In this document: positions 6,111-7,226 of the stretch, piece by piece | How the letters are laid out: each line of letters opens with the position of its first letter | How positions within the stretch are numbered: the first letter of the stretch is position 1 | From: Nitrospinota bacterium | GTDB lineage: Bacteria; Tectomicrobia; Entotheonellia; J063 | Direction: 5' to 3' | DNA: 7,226 bases | NCBI GenBank assembly: GCA_003696125.1 | Contig: RFHZ01000492.1 | Location: 1-7,226, forward strand | Notes under the pieces: generated by a model | Seen by the model: the letters and a program-made list of their open reading frames with translations, nothing else | Databases searched by the model: none | What the model was told of the DNA's origin: nothing | Made by a program: the position numbers and the translations under genes

Positions 6111-7022
6111 CTAGCGTCCCCGTAGCCGCGGATCGAGAATATCGCGGATGGCATCCCCGAACAGGTTAAAACCGTAGACGGTCAGACTGATGGCCAGTCC
6201 GGGCATGATAGGCATCCAGGGCGCCAGCTCGGCGAATTTTTGAGCAGAGCCGAACAGATCACGTCCCCAGGAGGGGGCCGGAGGAGGGACTCCCAGTCCC
6301 AGGAAGCTGAGAGAGGCTTCGGTGATGACGGCGCTCCCCAGCGTGGTGGTGGCGATGATGATATAGGGAGCCATGCAGTTGGGGGCAATATAACGGAACA
6401 TGATGCGCCACTGGCTGGCCCCCAGGGCGCGGGCCGCCTGCACGTACTCCGATTCTTTGACCACCAGGACCGCCGAACGCACCACACGCGCCGCACTGGG
6501 AATATAGACGATGGCGATGGCGATGATGAGATTGGTGGTCCCTCTCCCCAGCACGGCGACCACGACGATGGCAATGACCAGAGAGGGGAAGGACCAGAGC
6601 ACATCCATAAAGCGCTGGGTGAAGAGATCCCATTTCCCCCCCCAGTAAGCCGTGACCAGAGCGATAAGGGCTCCGATCCCTGTGCCCAGGAAGGTAGAGA
6701 CGAATCCGACCAGCATGGAGAGGCGGGCACCGTAAATGACCCGGCTGAGGATGTCGCGACCGAGGTTATCCGTCCCCATGAGAAAGCGAAGGGAAGGAGG
6801 ATGCAGTCGTGCTGATCCCCCTTCGATGAACTCCTCTGGTCCATAGGGGGCGACCCAGGGAGCAAAGATGGCCAAGAAGAGCATGGAGAGGACGATGAAC
6901 CCTCCTAAAGCCCCCAGCGGTTTACGCCGGATAAAGCCGATGATCCCTTTTTGACCTCGAGAGGCTTTGGCCAATCGCCGAGAGATGACGGCAGTCGATT
7001 TTGCTCCAGTGTTGCTCCTCAC
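6111..7022 (-). CDS. Dipeptide/oligopeptide-type ABC transporter permease (DppC/OppC-like)
   Basis: 303 residues with about six membrane segments (near 39-58, 102-124, 141-159, 163-181, 216-240 and 270-290). It is the inner-membrane permease that pairs with a DppB-like partner and two ATPases to import peptides, nickel or other small solutes bound by a periplasmic or lipid-anchored protein. Signatures seen: the OppC N-terminal region (RRKPLGALGGFIV, then APWVAPYGP), HPPS...LMGTDNLGRDILSRVIYGAR (75-100), the EAA-type ATPase contact loop EYVQAARALGASQWRIMFRY (192-211), SFLGLGVPPPAPSWG (239-253) and the C-terminal DPRLRGR. The start is GTG, 10 nt after the upstream permease stop, with GAGGG nearby. 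Substrate cannot be told from the permease. The stop is 8 bp from the convergent rsmD stop. Confidence 0.93.
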   Translation of the reverse strand: MRSNTGAKSTAVISRRLAKASRGQKGIIGFIRRKPLGALGGFIVLSMLFLAIFAPWVAPYGPEEFIEGGSARLHPPSLRFLMGTDNLGRDILSRVIYGARLSMLVGFVSTFLGTGIGALIALVTAYWGGKWDLFTQRFMDVLWSFPSLVIAIVVVAVLGRGTTNLIIAIAIVYIPSAARVVRSAVLVVKESEYVQAARALGASQWRIMFRYIAPNCMAPYIIIATTTLGSAVITEASLSFLGLGVPPPAPSWGRDLFGSAQKFAELAPWMPIMPGLAISLTVYGFNLFGDAIRDILDPRLRGR

Positions 7023-7032
7023 AGCCTACCCT

Positions 7033-7226
7033 CTATTGGTAACGTATCCTCGGGTTAAACCAGCCATAAGCCAGATCGACCAGGAGGTTGGCCACGGTGA
7101 CGAAAATGGCGGTGGCAAAAAGGGTGGCTTGTATCGCATTATAGTCGCGAAAGACCACCGAGTCGGCCAGGAAGTTGCCTAATCCAGGGAGATTAAAGGC
7201 GCGCTCTACCACGACCAGGCCCCCGA
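7033..7226 (-). CDS. DppB-like ABC transporter permease, C-terminal end (cut by window edge)
   Basis: The minus strand encodes the last 63 residues of a permease, read from 7224 down to the TAG at 7033-7035; the beginning lies beyond the right edge. The sequence shows VVVERAFNLPGLGNFLADSV, then a RDYNAIQATLF stretch, a final hydrophobic segment with VANLLVDLAYGWF, and an NPRIRYQ end, closely matching the carboxyl terminus of DppB/OppB permeases (commonly E-x-x-F-x-x-P-G-x-G, RDYP, NLLVD-x-x-Y and DPRIRY). It is the upstream partner of the DppC-like permease, 10 nt apart, as is standard in these operons. No frame damage is visible. Confidence 0.92.
   Translation of the reverse strand, partial: GGLVVVERAFNLPGLGNFLADSVVFRDYNAIQATLFATAIFVTVANLLVDLAYGWFNPRIRYQ

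Noticed and set aside
6240-6815. His/Asp/Gly-rich plus-strand open frame of 191 codons
   Set aside because: Antisense to the DppC-like permease; its composition is the complement of hydrophobic membrane codons and it has no family motif.
1-7226. Mobile element, CRISPR array, defence or toxin-antitoxin system
   Set aside because: No transposase, integrase, terminal inverted repeats, regularly spaced repeats or small two-gene toxin-antitoxin pair could be found; all coding space is taken up by housekeeping, metabolic or transport genes.

Overview
The window looks like ordinary chromosomal DNA from a free-living bacterium, roughly 55-60% GC by eye, densely coding, with strong Shine-Dalgarno sites and several GTG starts. 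The mix of genes (a PfkB-type kinase beside a small helical-repeat protein, an ACMSD-like amidohydrolase, a peptide-type ABC importer, a membrane peptidase of the MA clan with TPRs) recalls Deltaproteobacteria/Desulfobacterota, NC10 or Tectomicrobia-like lineages. That placement is an impression from gene content only. I see no phage, transposon, CRISPR, tRNA or rRNA.

Left block, minus strand (about 1-3784): a three-gene operon read right to left. It begins with an ACMSD-like metal-dependent amidohydrolase (2801-3784), continues after 12 nt with a 757-residue polytopic membrane protein carrying an HELTH zinc-peptidase domain and C-terminal TPR-like repeats (515-2788), and after 13 nt reaches the transcription accessory protein Tex (1-501, cut by the window edge).

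Centre (3785-4020): a 236-bp divergent intergenic region. The plus-strand promoter has perfect TTGACA and TATAAT boxes 18 nt apart, and its -35 box lies inside a perfect 7-bp inverted repeat (CCAGACA-N13-TGTCTGG), a good candidate operator. A weaker minus-strand promoter can be proposed for the left operon.

Right block, plus strand (4021-6102): a three-gene operon of a PfkB-family carbohydrate/nucleoside-type kinase of unknown substrate, a small alpha-helical repeat protein of unknown function, and RsmD, the 16S rRNA G966 N2-methyltransferase. Spacings are 16 and 8 nt. Converging on it, with only 8 bp between stop codons, is a minus-strand dipeptide/oligopeptide-type ABC importer: a DppC-like permease (6111-7022) preceded by the C-terminal end of a DppB-like permease (7033-7226, cut by the window edge).

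The most interesting items are the membrane peptidase-TPR protein with its predicted extracytoplasmic catalytic domain, the autonomous-looking promoter/operator, and the kinase plus helical-repeat pair. I found no convincing evidence of an entirely new system.
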